64,000 nucleotides of DNA, from the IMG/VR virus record IMGVR_UViG_3300032308_001355, positions 1 to 64,000 of that record; one strand, 5' to 3'. Position numbers and translations under genes: made by a program. The DNA is from a virus. This document shows, piece after piece, positions 13,672-22,153 of this stretch; position 1 is the first letter of the stretch; every line of letters begins with the position of its first letter. The notes below the pieces were generated by a model that was not told the DNA's origin, made no database searches, and saw nothing but the letters and a program-made list of their open reading frames with translations.

Positions 13672-13784
13672 GAGTAATCTAGTAGGGTTGGTCAGTTTCT
13701 ATTCTGCCAAGTACCGCTAATGTCTGCTACCACAGAGAACACAGCCGTCAATGCCAATAGTACGCAGTACCTATTAGATTACTC
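13672..13784 (+). ncRNA. Candidate non-coding RNA closed by a 15-bp stem
   Basis: GAGTAATCTAGTAGG (13672-13686) pairs with CCTATTAGATTACTC (13770-13784), all Watson-Crick except one G-T. It encloses about 83 bases with no reading frame. The arms lie between two genes of the same direction and no T-run follows, so a discrete structured RNA or processing signal is as likely as a terminator. Confidence 0.4.
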
Positions 13785-13815
13785 CTACAATAACTACTAG
13801 AGATTGGAATACTAT

Positions 13816-14070
13816 ATGTTTCGTGTTATGGCAACGCTTGTGCATGATGAGTTAGAACCTGCTTATACTTATTCAGAGGAAGTATTTGAGAGTAAAGCGG
13901 AAGCAGAGAGTTGGATTAACAGCAAAGAAGGCTATCTATTCGCCCAAGATGTAATGATTGGCGTAGATGTCCATGAGTATCTAGACGGTTATTTATTAGA
14001 GAGCCTAACCGCAGAAGAAACCCCACTTAGTAAGGTTGGTATCTCCCCTAGCGTAACCTTTGGAGAGTAA
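13816..14070 (+). CDS. Hypothetical acidic protein, 84 aa
   Basis: ATG 13816 chosen; the TTG 12 bases upstream is possible. Begins with a beta strand and a segment ESKAEAESWINSKEG that resembles small single-domain phage proteins with a beta-alpha-beta fold. Stop overlaps the next start (TAATG). Confidence 0.6.
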   Translation: MFRVMATLVHDELEPAYTYSEEVFESKAEAESWINSKEGYLFAQDVMIGVDVHEYLDGYLLESLTAEETPLSKVGISPSVTFGE

Positions 14071-14162
14071 TGAGTTCTTGTACTTGGTGCGGAGATACTA
14101 TGAAAGAGGGCTTATGGGAGAGCCATAAGTGCGTAGAGCCTGTGGAGAATAATGAAAACTGA
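14070..14162 (+). CDS. Zinc-knuckle mini-protein, 30 aa
   Basis: Starts in the TAATG overlap and ends 11 bases inside the next gene. CTWC near residues 4-7 and HKC near residues 19-21 give CCHC-type ligands. Small, but tightly nested between two genes. Confidence 0.5.
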   Translation: MSSCTWCGDTMKEGLWESHKCVEPVENNEN

Positions 14163-14346
14163 AATAGAGATACGAGAAGAGATTGAAGCCATACTTAAAG
14201 ATATGGCGGAGTCGGGCGACGACTACCAATTTAAGTCATACCTAAACACGGTACTTAATACACTTTATTGGGTACTGGGTAGCCTATCTATGGACGAGTT
14301 GATAACCGTAACCGAAGAAGAGGCTAACTTTTGGGGAAGCGACTAG
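14152..14346 (+). CDS. Hypothetical acidic helical protein, 64 aa
   Basis: A Glu-rich N-terminal helix, then a hydrophobic helix around residues 32-48. No family recognised. Followed by a lone CCAACACAAAC half-site (14351-14361) like that of the inverted-repeat cassettes. Confidence 0.6.
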   Translation: MKTEIEIREEIEAILKDMAESGDDYQFKSYLNTVLNTLYWVLGSLSMDELITVTEEEANFWGSD

Positions 14347-14396
14347 CGTTCCAACACAAACCGCAGTATATTTAACCCACTATCGAAAGGAAAAAA

Positions 14397-14684
14397 ATGA
14401 GTAAAAAAGTAAATGCCTTGTTTAATGGCGAACTACGCAAGAATAAGGAAAAAGGTGGCGCTTGGGTTGCTGAGTATGTAGTTACTCGCGCTGACTTTGA
14501 TAAGCCTGTAAAGGCTGAGTACTCTGCATGGTCTAATGCCTCTGCTGGTAAGCGTTGGTTGAAGGCTATGGTGTTGGCAAATACTCCTAAGAAAAGTATT
14601 AAAATGGTAGCCACCTCAGATGTAGATGAAAAAGGCAAGCCAGTACTATTTAACGGTGATGTTGTATTTAAGATTGAACTGTAA
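14397..14684 (+). CDS. Hypothetical basic protein, 95 aa
   Basis: CGAAAGGAAAAAA precedes the ATG. A Lys-rich protein with probable beta-alpha-beta-beta order: a strand, EYVVTRADF, a WSNASAGKRWLKAMVLANTP helix (cut here at 20 residues) and two final strands. The layout could suit a small nucleic-acid-binding domain, but no family is recognised. Confidence 0.65.
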   Translation: MSKKVNALFNGELRKNKEKGGAWVAEYVVTRADFDKPVKAEYSAWSNASAGKRWLKAMVLANTPKKSIKMVATSDVDEKGKPVLFNGDVVFKIEL

Positions 14685-14698
14685 AGAGAGGAAAGATT

Positions 14699-14893
14699 AT
14701 GTGGTATTTCAAACAGGACGAAACAACAACAGCAGAAGAGCCGAAGTTTAATGTAGGTCACTACGCACCTAACGGAGACTTTATCCCAGCCTTTACTTGC
14801 GACGACGCAATTACAGCCTCAGTTATAGTTAATAGCCTTAACGGCGGTAAGTCTTTAGTAAATAATAAAGATAACGAAACACCTGCGGAATAG
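14699..14893 (+). CDS. Hypothetical protein, 64 aa
   Basis: ATG 14699 with GAGGAAAG upstream. The central stretch VGHYAPNGDFIPAFTCDDA followed by a helix ending in NSLNGG looks like a small globular phage protein. No recognised family. Confidence 0.6.
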   Translation: MWYFKQDETTTAEEPKFNVGHYAPNGDFIPAFTCDDAITASVIVNSLNGGKSLVNNKDNETPAE

Positions 14894-14903
14894 GAGAGAG
14901 TCC

Positions 14904-15026
14904 GTGACCGACAACAACACCGATTGGGAGAGTCTTTTAGAGGACTTTGAGTGTGAGGATTGCGGAGAGAGTATCGTAGATTGTTCTTGCGATACAGAAG
15001 AGTATGAGTTTGAAGAAGAAGAATAA
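14904..15026 (+). CDS. Acidic zinc-ribbon mini-protein, 40 aa
   Basis: GTG 14904 with GGAGAG upstream. CEDC near residues 17-20 and CSC near 27-29; the C-terminus is nearly all Glu. Last gene of the rightward module. Confidence 0.55.
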   Translation: MTDNNTDWESLLEDFECEDCGESIVDCSCDTEEYEFEEEE

Positions 15027-15154
15027 GCCTTAGTGAATACTATAAAGAAGTGTTAAAGAGACTCTTACCTTTCTCACTCTAAGGACGGTCAAGACTTCTT
15101 TCTCTTTGTAATTGGCGAAGAGAGAGGACGAGCCGCACCTGCACTTCAATATAG

Positions 15155-15189
15155 AAGAAGCCCCCTGTATCTTGCGCAGGGGGCTTCTT
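15155..15189. terminator. Bidirectional terminator between converging operons
   Basis: A 13-bp perfect stem AAGAAGCCCCCTG/CAGGGGGCTTCTT with a nine-base loop, followed on the plus strand by TATTTA and on the minus strand by a pyrimidine-rich CTTCTTCTAT. It lies between the last rightward gene and the end of the leftward RNR gene. Confidence 0.9.
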
Positions 15190-15202
15190 TATTTAGAGAG
15201 AG

Positions 15203-17224
15203 TTATGGTTTTGGTACTTCACAGAAGTCCGTGGAGCAATACTTTTCACCAATAGCGTCCGCAGCCATGCCAGCGTACACGTCAGTAAAGTCAATAGGAA
15301 GTAATTTGTACTTGTATCCTTCGTACTCTTCTTTAGTAATTTGAGTGTATGGCATTTGAGGATAGACAGCGTTGCCCATAGGTAGGAAAGAGACAGTCTT
15401 TAGTTGTCCGTCGAACATATGAAGAACAGTACCAACGTGGTCTTTCTCAGTCTCAGCATTAAAAGAGACCGTTACTGATACTGAATTATCCGACCAATGA
15501 CGTTGAGCCATAGAAGCAAGAGAGGTCTTTTCATAAATAGTTACGTCCTTTTCAGAACGGAGAGCCTCAGATTCAATAGGGAAATAAACTACCGAAGTTG
15601 TTTTTGGAGATTCACTTGCTGGTTCAACCGTGTATCCACTTGCAGTAAAGAGAGGTAGCATAGGGTCTTCATTACCGAAACGAATAGTGCGTAAGAAGAA
15701 TTGACCGCCAGGAGTCCAATGTACCCCAGGAGATTCACCAGCCAAGATAGAAACAGTTCCCGAAGGTTTAACAGTTGTAGTCTTGATTGACTCACGGATA
15801 CCAAGCCACTCTGAGTATGACTTATCGTATGCCTGTATTACTTCGTATCCCTTATCCATCCACTCACGTAGAGCAGGTAACCCTGCGCGGTCAGCGAAGT
15901 TAGCGATACCTGAGATAGAAGTACCAATGCGACGATTACGTTGCATGATTGCGTTAGTTTCTTCCCAATGTGTAGGAAGAAGAGTAACGGTCTTAGCATA
16001 AAGATATGCAAACTTTAGTGTGCGCTTAAAGTCCTCTAGAGAGTCATGGCGATTCATATATGTCTCTACGAGAGTACAACACTCAAAAGATTCAAGAGAT
16101 TGTTCAGCGCAAGGGTTGTATCCCGCTGCGCGCCAGTCTTTGTTATTAGGAGCATCAATCAAACGACCATACTTCCTAGTAACATCCATCCAAATGACCC
16201 CAGGTTCACCGTTGCGGGCAATACCGTCAATGATTCCAGAGAAGTCATCCCCAACCTTTACCTCAACAGAGTTGTTGGACATCCAAGCCCAGCCAGGATT
16301 CTTCGGGTCATAAGAGTTACGCTCAGGATATACTTCAGCGTTCTTTAAATTAAGGAAGTCTTTGTCATCCAAACGACCCATCAAGAGCTCAGCCGAACGA
16401 CGGACATTTCCACTTACAACACAAACTCCAATTAAGTTACCAATATCTGCAATATCTTTACGAGTTAGTTTCTCACCAGCTCGATTGCTGAAGATTGCAC
16501 GCACATAGTTGTGTAACTTCTCTAGCGGCTCATGTCCTGCAGCGGTTCCGCCAAAGGTTTTAATAGGAGTTCCAGCAGGACGGATGAGCGAGTAGTCAAA
16601 CTCGCAGATATTCTGTTCAGACTTCAGGTAGGAGTTAATAAGTAATGAAGTTGATTCAACCCAACCCTCACGTGTATCAGGGATTACTGTGGTTACAGCA
16701 GGTAGTTTAGGCTCATAGATTGTGAAGTCTTTGTCCGCACCTTTGTCATCAAAGCCAACGCCTACGCCTAACATGCTTGCTTCCATGAGGAAGGCAAATG
16801 GTTTGGCTGGGTTAATCTTGGTCATAGACTCAGTAGAAACAAAAGAACAGTTTTGAAGAGCGGCTGAGTTGCGTTGCTCATTGACCAGAGGGGTACCCAT
16901 TACCCATAGTCCGCGCCCTGGCGGAGTCCACTTTAAATTAAAAAGGCGGTCATAGGCTTCTTTAGCAGAAGCCTGGGCTTTAGCATCATTCCAAGGAAGG
17001 CGGTTTAATTTAGCGTGGTCTTTTTGTAGGGAGTACATGCCATTGATAACACGCTCGCATACTTCAACCCAAGTCTCTTTAGTGCCGTCCTCTTTAAGAC
17101 GAGAATAGGTGCGCAAGAAAGTAATCTCACCTACTGCATTTCCGCCAGCATCCACATAGCCCCATGGGACTTTCTTGGATTTATATCCAGCGACAAAATC
17201 GTCCGCAAGATGGAATGACAACAT
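15203..17224 (-). CDS. nrdJ: Class II (adenosylcobalamin-dependent) ribonucleotide reductase, monomeric RTPR type
   Basis: 673 residues, ATG 17224 with AAGGGAGAT upstream. It reduces ribonucleotides to deoxyribonucleotides for phage DNA synthesis using coenzyme B12 as radical source. The alpha-barrel signatures are visible: LQNCSF near residues 130-135, GVGVGFDDKG near 160, the NPCAEQ active-site loop near 370, the VKPSGTVSIL loop near 490, and a C-terminal Cys pair (CSTDFC) that re-reduces the active site. Length and layout match the Lactobacillus leichmannii-type monomeric enzyme. No small subunit or activase gene is present, as expected for class II. Confidence 0.93.
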   Translation of the reverse strand: MLSFHLADDFVAGYKSKKVPWGYVDAGGNAVGEITFLRTYSRLKEDGTKETWVEVCERVINGMYSLQKDHAKLNRLPWNDAKAQASAKEAYDRLFNLKWTPPGRGLWVMGTPLVNEQRNSAALQNCSFVSTESMTKINPAKPFAFLMEASMLGVGVGFDDKGADKDFTIYEPKLPAVTTVIPDTREGWVESTSLLINSYLKSEQNICEFDYSLIRPAGTPIKTFGGTAAGHEPLEKLHNYVRAIFSNRAGEKLTRKDIADIGNLIGVCVVSGNVRRSAELLMGRLDDKDFLNLKNAEVYPERNSYDPKNPGWAWMSNNSVEVKVGDDFSGIIDGIARNGEPGVIWMDVTRKYGRLIDAPNNKDWRAAGYNPCAEQSLESFECCTLVETYMNRHDSLEDFKRTLKFAYLYAKTVTLLPTHWEETNAIMQRNRRIGTSISGIANFADRAGLPALREWMDKGYEVIQAYDKSYSEWLGIRESIKTTTVKPSGTVSILAGESPGVHWTPGGQFFLRTIRFGNEDPMLPLFTASGYTVEPASESPKTTSVVYFPIESEALRSEKDVTIYEKTSLASMAQRHWSDNSVSVTVSFNAETEKDHVGTVLHMFDGQLKTVSFLPMGNAVYPQMPYTQITKEEYEGYKYKLLPIDFTDVYAGMAADAIGEKYCSTDFCEVPKP

Positions 17225-17255
17225 ATTTATATCTCCCTTTGTTTAGTTGTGTTGC

Positions 17256-17273
17256 AACCCCCATTTGGGGGTT
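17256..17273. terminator. Short hairpin between RNR and its upstream gene
   Basis: AACCCCC-ATTT-GGGGGTT, 7 perfect pairs, in the 67-base gap. The T-rich flank is on the plus-strand side, so on the leftward transcript it may attenuate or mark RNA processing rather than terminate fully. Confidence 0.45.
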
Positions 17274-17291
17274 CTTATATGATAATAAGAA

Positions 17292-18752
17292 TTACTTATC
17301 TTCTAAAGATTGTTTGATAATTTGGGTGGTTTCAGATTCGTTCAATCCGCCTTCTGGCAGTTCCCGAAGTACCTGAGCCTTATCACCAAAGATAGAGGAT
17401 AGCACGCCAGCCGAGCCTTGGCGCTCTACAGTCATGCGAATAAACTCACGTGAGTCGTCCAATTCTTTGGTGGTTTTAATAAGTTTAAATAGTCGGTCAA
17501 TCTCTTGAGAAACGTTTGGGTCTGCGTATCCACCGTTCATTTCTTCGCTAAAACGCATAAAAGCAACGCGTTGTCCTTGCATTTCAATGACTGCGTTAAT
17601 CAAAGACTTTAGTTGGTCTTTGGTCTTAATGCTAACTGGTAACTTAAAAGCGCATGTACTTGATGGTTTAAAAGCAGGACAGTTAGAAGCTACAAAGCAT
17701 GTATCGCACGCTCGAAGTGAGACATCCTGTGAGGTAAGTGTAGTCACATCTTTGATAGTTCCATCGTCTTCTACAATGGTCTCTAACTCGTAACCGAAGA
17801 CAGGTAAATTGCCCATTTCCTCTGGCTTACGGGGTTCAAGTTTGCGTACCTGAGTACCCTTATTATCAATATGGGAAGGGGTAGTTTCCCCATTTTGCTC
17901 CACTTCGCTCCCCCCGCTATTATCATATAAGAAGTCGTCGTTATTCATTCCATTTAACCTCGCTTCGTACTGCAAGTAAGACCAGACTGCCAAACGACAG
18001 ACTTCCTTAGAGTCATCTTCTAATATCTTATCTACATCTAACCTAGCCTTTGTATATACGTTTCTGTATCTAGTGCGGGCTTGGTCTTTCATTCGTTTGG
18101 GGTATCGCTTGATTTGAGTACCGTCCCAGACAATAGTTTCGCCATTCATCATGGGAGACAACCAAGCCATAGTGCTGGCGGTTTCTGCAGATACTTGACG
18201 TAAATTGTCGGGTTTAGCGGAGCCTAGCACATGAAACCGTGTACCGTGCTTGCGGTTAATAGTCCTAGTGACCATAGCAAGTTGAACTTCTGTTTCTAAA
18301 GATTCCCCAGAAATACCAATGTCCAGATAGTCTTCAGCCATTCGATGAAGACCAGCGTAGCCCGTGGTGGGCTCCCAAACGGGTAAAAACTTACCAGGTG
18401 GTACTTGAGACCAGGCTGTTCGTCGTTGTTGTAGTACAAACTCTTGGTCTATGCGTGGCCCTGAGATTTCACTGAAGACATTAATCCTATCAACGTTGTT
18501 TGCTATAAATCCTTCATACTCAGCGGCAAAATCCTCAAGCTCTTCAGCTGTTAATTCCGTGTCTTTTGGTATGCCTGGGTATACATAAATATAAAATGAG
18601 TCTTTAAAGTAGTTCTTTAATAAATAATCGCTTTTCTTTGGAAGCCCTCGTTGTTTCAGCCGCCAGAAGCTAACACCTACGTGGGTTGCCCCTGTGGTTT
18701 CTAATAAAGTACGATTTGAGGGAACCTCTGCTCCCAACATTACAAGTTTCAT
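17292..18752 (-). CDS. TIM-barrel protein resembling tRNA-guanine transglycosylase/DpdA, with Cys-rich C-terminal domain
   Basis: 486 residues. Residues 1-270 read like a TGT-type barrel: an N-terminal strand with GAEVPSN, then FLPVWEPTTGYAGLHRMAED (about 122-141) and RFHVLGSAKPDNLRQV near 170-187, which parallel the substrate and zinc-end loops of TGT/DpdA proteins. The second half carries a CDTC-x5-NC-x7-TC cluster near 350-370 and a helical tail that looks like a separate domain. DpdA proteins put 7-deazaguanines into DNA, but no preQ0 synthesis genes are in the window, so DNA modification is only a hypothesis. Overlaps the upstream gene by four bases. Confidence 0.5.
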   Translation of the reverse strand: MKLVMLGAEVPSNRTLLETTGATHVGVSFWRLKQRGLPKKSDYLLKNYFKDSFYIYVYPGIPKDTELTAEELEDFAAEYEGFIANNVDRINVFSEISGPRIDQEFVLQQRRTAWSQVPPGKFLPVWEPTTGYAGLHRMAEDYLDIGISGESLETEVQLAMVTRTINRKHGTRFHVLGSAKPDNLRQVSAETASTMAWLSPMMNGETIVWDGTQIKRYPKRMKDQARTRYRNVYTKARLDVDKILEDDSKEVCRLAVWSYLQYEARLNGMNNDDFLYDNSGGSEVEQNGETTPSHIDNKGTQVRKLEPRKPEEMGNLPVFGYELETIVEDDGTIKDVTTLTSQDVSLRACDTCFVASNCPAFKPSSTCAFKLPVSIKTKDQLKSLINAVIEMQGQRVAFMRFSEEMNGGYADPNVSQEIDRLFKLIKTTKELDDSREFIRMTVERQGSAGVLSSIFGDKAQVLRELPEGGLNESETTQIIKQSLEDK

Positions 18753-19207
18753 TGAACTCGGTGGTCTTCTACGTATAGTTCTTGTTGGCGCGTAATCTCA
18801 TTTTCTATATCTGCCCAACTTTTACGACCCTCACGGCTATCTGGACGAAACTTTTCACTTATATAAAGGGGTTGTAAAAACATTAAGGTTGTAATACCAG
18901 ATTCCAATAACTTAGCAGATAGCTTTGGGTCGGATGTAACTACATAATCTACGGGGCCTCTGCCTCTGCAATACTCTACCTGTCGCCATTCAAGCCAATC
19001 AATACTTAAAGGTATATCTTCCCCAACCAAATCATCTACTAAATTAATTTTATTTTCTTTAAGCCATCTGTCATCCCGTGCTTTATGTGAACATATAAGT
19101 ATTACTTGTGTAGTTTCTTTTAAGGTACGGTAAAGGGCAAACCCTTGCCTATTAGGTGAGCCTGTGTGTGAGCGTAAAACGCCGTCTACAAACATTAAAA
19201 TTGCCAC
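18749..19207 (-). CDS. HAD-like protein with altered nucleophile position
   Basis: 152 residues. The opening FVDGVLRSH aligns with the HAD motif I DxDGVL, but the first (nucleophile) Asp is replaced by Phe. A later ILICSHKARD strand may match motif II, and VTSDPKLSAKLLESG the motif IV region. If the alignment is right it is a catalytically impaired or binding-only HAD-like protein. Coupled to the TGT-like gene (four-base overlap), which suggests a joint role. Confidence 0.5.
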   Translation of the reverse strand: MAILMFVDGVLRSHTGSPNRQGFALYRTLKETTQVILICSHKARDDRWLKENKINLVDDLVGEDIPLSIDWLEWRQVEYCRGRGPVDYVVTSDPKLSAKLLESGITTLMFLQPLYISEKFRPDSREGRKSWADIENEITRQQELYVEDHRVQ

Positions 19208-19229
19208 GTGTTAGTTCTCCAACTACTAA

Positions 19230-20162
19230 TTAATTCTTGGCGCCGAGTGCCCTTCGGACTAGGGTATTAACATCAGGAAGTTCCATACCATAAGTTTGAG
19301 TCTCAAACTCTTTGCGTCCTTTAGCGGCAATATCCTTTAACTTACGCAAGGCTTGAATCGTACCAGCGGCTTTACCAGATTGCCAACGGTGATTGTAAAT
19401 ATCCATATAACCTTGCCCACTGGGACTAAACGCATAACTTCTTCCATGGTGAATTTCATCAAATAATGCGGCGCCTTGCTCAATCGCAAGCTTTAAGGCA
19501 GCTTCAGCGTTTCTGCGCGCCGTATCTGTAGTCGCGCTCCCTATGGATGTGAGCGCTGCTGAGTATCTTGACAAAATCTCTGTTGTCATAGATGTATCTT
19601 TAGCAACTCTGTCATCCCATGCTCTATTTTGAGGTGGGGCCTTGACTTCTGGCTGTACTGTCCAATCATCATTAGTTAACGAATACGCGGCGTATGGTTT
19701 AATAGAACGAATATCTGTTTTAACATTTACAAAAAAAGTTAATTCGTAAGCTTCAAGGAAGTTATTAGTAACTGGATGTAACATTTCTCTAAAATCGGCG
19801 TTAAACATATCAGCAATTTGTTTATCACTTAAAGCTTTGTATTCTGGATTAGTTTGCCTAAACGTTAGGTAGTTAATTCCAATTAAACAATCCAAATCAG
19901 CTGGGTTACGAGCAGCTGTCCACTGATAGCTTATAGCTGAGCCAGCTAACCAAACGTGTGTGTATGCCTCTGGGTTATAGTAATGATTCTTTAAATGTTC
20001 AAATAAAATGCGCAAAATTGAAGAACGAACGTGAGGTACAAGTTTTCCGCTTCTAAATAAACGTGGGTCTAGCCCAGCCCCAGGAGCGCTAAAATATGAC
20101 GTTTCAGAGGGCTCTATTGCTACTGGTGTAGCCTGCGCCACCAATGAAGAATAGATGTCCAT
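19230..20162 (-). CDS. Nucleotidyltransferase-fold protein
   Basis: 310 residues. A GSAISYQWTAARNPADLDCL stretch near residues 74-93 has the GS...DxD arrangement of the pol-beta-type nucleotidyltransferase fold, with a further acidic strand near 140. The C-terminal 130 residues are helical and end with basic GRKEF. Such proteins are common in actinophages; their substrates are unknown. Not obviously a toxin, since no partner gene of the MNT/HEPN type is present. Confidence 0.7.
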   Translation of the reverse strand: MDIYSSLVAQATPVAIEPSETSYFSAPGAGLDPRLFRSGKLVPHVRSSILRILFEHLKNHYYNPEAYTHVWLAGSAISYQWTAARNPADLDCLIGINYLTFRQTNPEYKALSDKQIADMFNADFREMLHPVTNNFLEAYELTFFVNVKTDIRSIKPYAAYSLTNDDWTVQPEVKAPPQNRAWDDRVAKDTSMTTEILSRYSAALTSIGSATTDTARRNAEAALKLAIEQGAALFDEIHHGRSYAFSPSGQGYMDIYNHRWQSGKAAGTIQALRKLKDIAAKGRKEFETQTYGMELPDVNTLVRRALGAKN

Positions 20163-20191
20163 TTAACTATTATAGCCTTTACCAGGCATCC

Positions 20192-20758
20192 TTAGTTGTA
20201 TAGACCCTTCTTCTTAAATGCCTTTTCTTGAACTTTACTCTTTACAGGGCAATAATCACATAAGTACACTTTTGGCCCACGGCTTTCTTTTTCCAAACCA
20301 GCAGCCATTCGTTCTTTAGCTGTGTCAGGAACTAGGAGCTTTTTATCTGTTTTGTAATCGCCGCAGTCTGTGGTTTGGTTATGTTCTTTAATCCAACATG
20401 ACATAGCATCTGCTGTAAAGTTATTTTTAGTATCGTAAAAATTAGTGCCAAATACGTCTAAGCCCTGTGCGCCTTCTTTTAATTGAGCTAAAATTCCTTC
20501 TTTAACTTTAGGAATAATCCAAAAACGTGTAGGAAACTTAATAGTAATAAAATCATCACGGACACAGCCTTTACGCACGTGCTGGTCTGTGAAGAACTTT
20601 TGGGTTAGGTCAAACTCCATGGTGTTTTCACCACCCTCTGGGCCCTCATAATCAGGAACCTCTTCAATTGAACGGCATTTAATGCACTTTAGGACGCGCA
20701 TATGCGGTTCGTTAGGGTTTACCTCTGCGGTTTTAAGTTGAGCTAAGTCGTATACCAT
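20192..20758 (-). CDS. Zinc-binding hypothetical protein, 188 aa
   Basis: CIKC near residues 25-28 and CDYC near residues 166-169 bracket a mixed alpha/beta domain with additional Cys residues (around 65, 120 and 132). The N-terminal ribbon plus IPKVKEG core suggests a structured, metal-stabilised domain. No family recognised. Confidence 0.65.
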   Translation of the reverse strand: MVYDLAQLKTAEVNPNEPHMRVLKCIKCRSIEEVPDYEGPEGGENTMEFDLTQKFFTDQHVRKGCVRDDFITIKFPTRFWIIPKVKEGILAQLKEGAQGLDVFGTNFYDTKNNFTADAMSCWIKEHNQTTDCGDYKTDKKLLVPDTAKERMAAGLEKESRGPKVYLCDYCPVKSKVQEKAFKKKGLYN

Positions 20759-20776
20759 GGCAGAAGTCTAGCACAA

Positions 20777-21262
20777 TTATTTCTTTTTGTTTTCAGCCAA
20801 TCGTTTTCGAGCAGCAGCCATTTTTGCTTCATTAGAAGCTAAAGCAACAGCACGGGCTTGAGCACCACCTGCGGTACCTGCAACTGGTGACGGAACTGCT
20901 GTTTTCTTTGGAGCCGCCTTTTTTGTTTTTGTAGTGGCTTCTTGTTTAGGAAATGAAAAATACCCACCAGAATGAAGCATCATGCCTTTGTTGGAATCAT
21001 CTTTAGATGTAAGCAAACCGACATGTTCTTTATTATTTTTATCAAATTTAGTCATTTCACGTGGACCAAGCTCTTCCGCGTTGTACTCCTCAACACGAGG
21101 GCGTCCGCCACCAAAATCCCATTTACCTGTTCCAGGGCGTGTATCTCCACGAGATGGTAATGAAACTGATGCGATGTTCTTTTTGCCCTCTAAGCTTTTA
21201 TAAATAGCTTCAGTATTAATTTGTGGTGTACGAGCGGGGTTGTTAGCACGGTCATCAGCCAT
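20777..21262 (-). CDS. Hypothetical disordered basic protein, 161 aa
   Basis: ATG 21262 (MADDR start) preferred over the upstream in-frame TTG-type start because AGGAAAA lies upstream and the ATG overlaps the stop of the preceding 56-residue gene. Low-complexity Lys/Ala-rich C-terminus (KKAAPKK, AARKRLAENKKK). The first five residues resemble those of the next two upstream genes. Function unknown. Confidence 0.6.
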   Translation of the reverse strand: MADDRANNPARTPQINTEAIYKSLEGKKNIASVSLPSRGDTRPGTGKWDFGGGRPRVEEYNAEELGPREMTKFDKNNKEHVGLLTSKDDSNKGMMLHSGGYFSFPKQEATTKTKKAAPKKTAVPSPVAGTAGGAQARAVALASNEAKMAAARKRLAENKKK

Positions 21263-21425
21263 TAGATGTTTTCCTATCTTCTGCATCCATAGCATCTAAT
21301 TCTGCTTGATGTGGGTCTGGTCGTTCACGCATTTCAATAATGTCTGCGCCAAACTTACCTTCCATACGTTCTTGTCGTTCAAGGTTAGGTACTCGGCGTG
21401 AGTCGTATGCGCGGTCTTCAGCCAT
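21255..21425 (-). CDS. Hypothetical charged protein, 56 aa
   Basis: Starts in an ATGGCTGA overlap with the upstream gene and ends in the same ATGGCTGA overlap with the downstream gene. MAEDR N-terminus, highly charged, probably helical. Function unknown. Confidence 0.6.
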   Translation of the reverse strand: MAEDRAYDSRRVPNLERQERMEGKFGADIIEMRERPDPHQAELDAMDAEDRKTSNG

Positions 21426-21714
21426 TTAATTTATACTCATTTTCGTCATAAGCCTGTTTAACATGTCCGCCACCAACATTATAAACTTCGTTTCTATCTT
21501 TTCTAAAATCCCCATCGTGTTTTTTATTAATAGAAGAATTATCATGTGGGCGTCCTTCTTTAACAGCGTTTTGAGGGAATGACTGACCCGAGTTCATTTG
21601 AAGGTTGTCTGCCCAAGCAGAGCTTTCTCGCTTCCAACCTAAAGCATCACCCATTTTACTTAAAGCACTGGTGTCAATAGTACGCTTTGAGTCGCGTGAG
21701 CGGTCTTTAGCCAT
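21418..21714 (-). CDS. Hypothetical hydrophilic protein, 98 aa
   Basis: MAKDR start. Rich in Asn, Lys, Asp and Ser, probably disordered, with a GGGHVK motif near the end. Third member of the run of MA[EDK]DR proteins. Function unknown. Confidence 0.6.
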   Translation of the reverse strand: MAKDRSRDSKRTIDTSALSKMGDALGWKRESSAWADNLQMNSGQSFPQNAVKEGRPHDNSSINKKHDGDFRKDRNEVYNVGGGHVKQAYDENEYKLNG

Positions 21715-21716
21715 AA

Positions 21717-21926
21717 TTAGTTGCCTAGTGGATTAACTTGTGATGTCTCTTCTGAGTTAATAAATCCGTAGTTCATGTATGGATGTAAACCTGCTCGGTT
21801 TTTAACAACTAGTTCGTCACCCATCGCAGGTGCAACTGTTGTATTAGGACGACGCTTACGGTATTTACCGTCTGTTGCGCCCATTTCAAGTGCAGTGTTT
21901 TCAGACATTGCTTTGCGAACGGTCAT
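21717..21926 (-). CDS. Hypothetical protein, 69 aa
   Basis: ATG 21926 overlaps the TGA of the upstream gene (ATGA) with GAAAGGACG upstream; the longer frame to 21980 would lie inside that gene. Basic N-terminus, YMNYGFIN near the end. No family recognised. Confidence 0.55.
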   Translation of the reverse strand: MTVRKAMSENTALEMGATDGKYRKRRPNTTVAPAMGDELVVKNRAGLHPYMNYGFINSEETSQVNPLGN

Positions 21927-22153
21927 GCCATTCGTCCTTTCACTAAGGAGTAGTTTTTCCTGCGTTGGCAAGAAGTGCACATCTCGTTAAGTAATGATTG
22001 TACTGGGTCAATACGTCGTCCACAGCCTTTGCACGCTGTGTCTCCATTATAAATGGTCTGTCCTAGCTCTTTTTGAGTGCTAAGGGCAACGTCCTCAGCC
22101 CCAGCCATACCTTCGCCAGTGCTATCTGTAAATAAACCTGGGTCATTGCTCAT
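21923..22153 (-). CDS. Zinc-ribbon protein, 76 aa
   Basis: CKGC near residues 41-44 and CTSC near residues 59-62 form a zinc ribbon between an acidic N-terminus and a basic tail. Overlaps both neighbours by four bases. Possibly a DNA- or protein-binding adaptor. Confidence 0.6.
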   Translation of the reverse strand: MSNDPGLFTDSTGEGMAGAEDVALSTQKELGQTIYNGDTACKGCGRRIDPVQSLLNEMCTSCQRRKNYSLVKGRMA

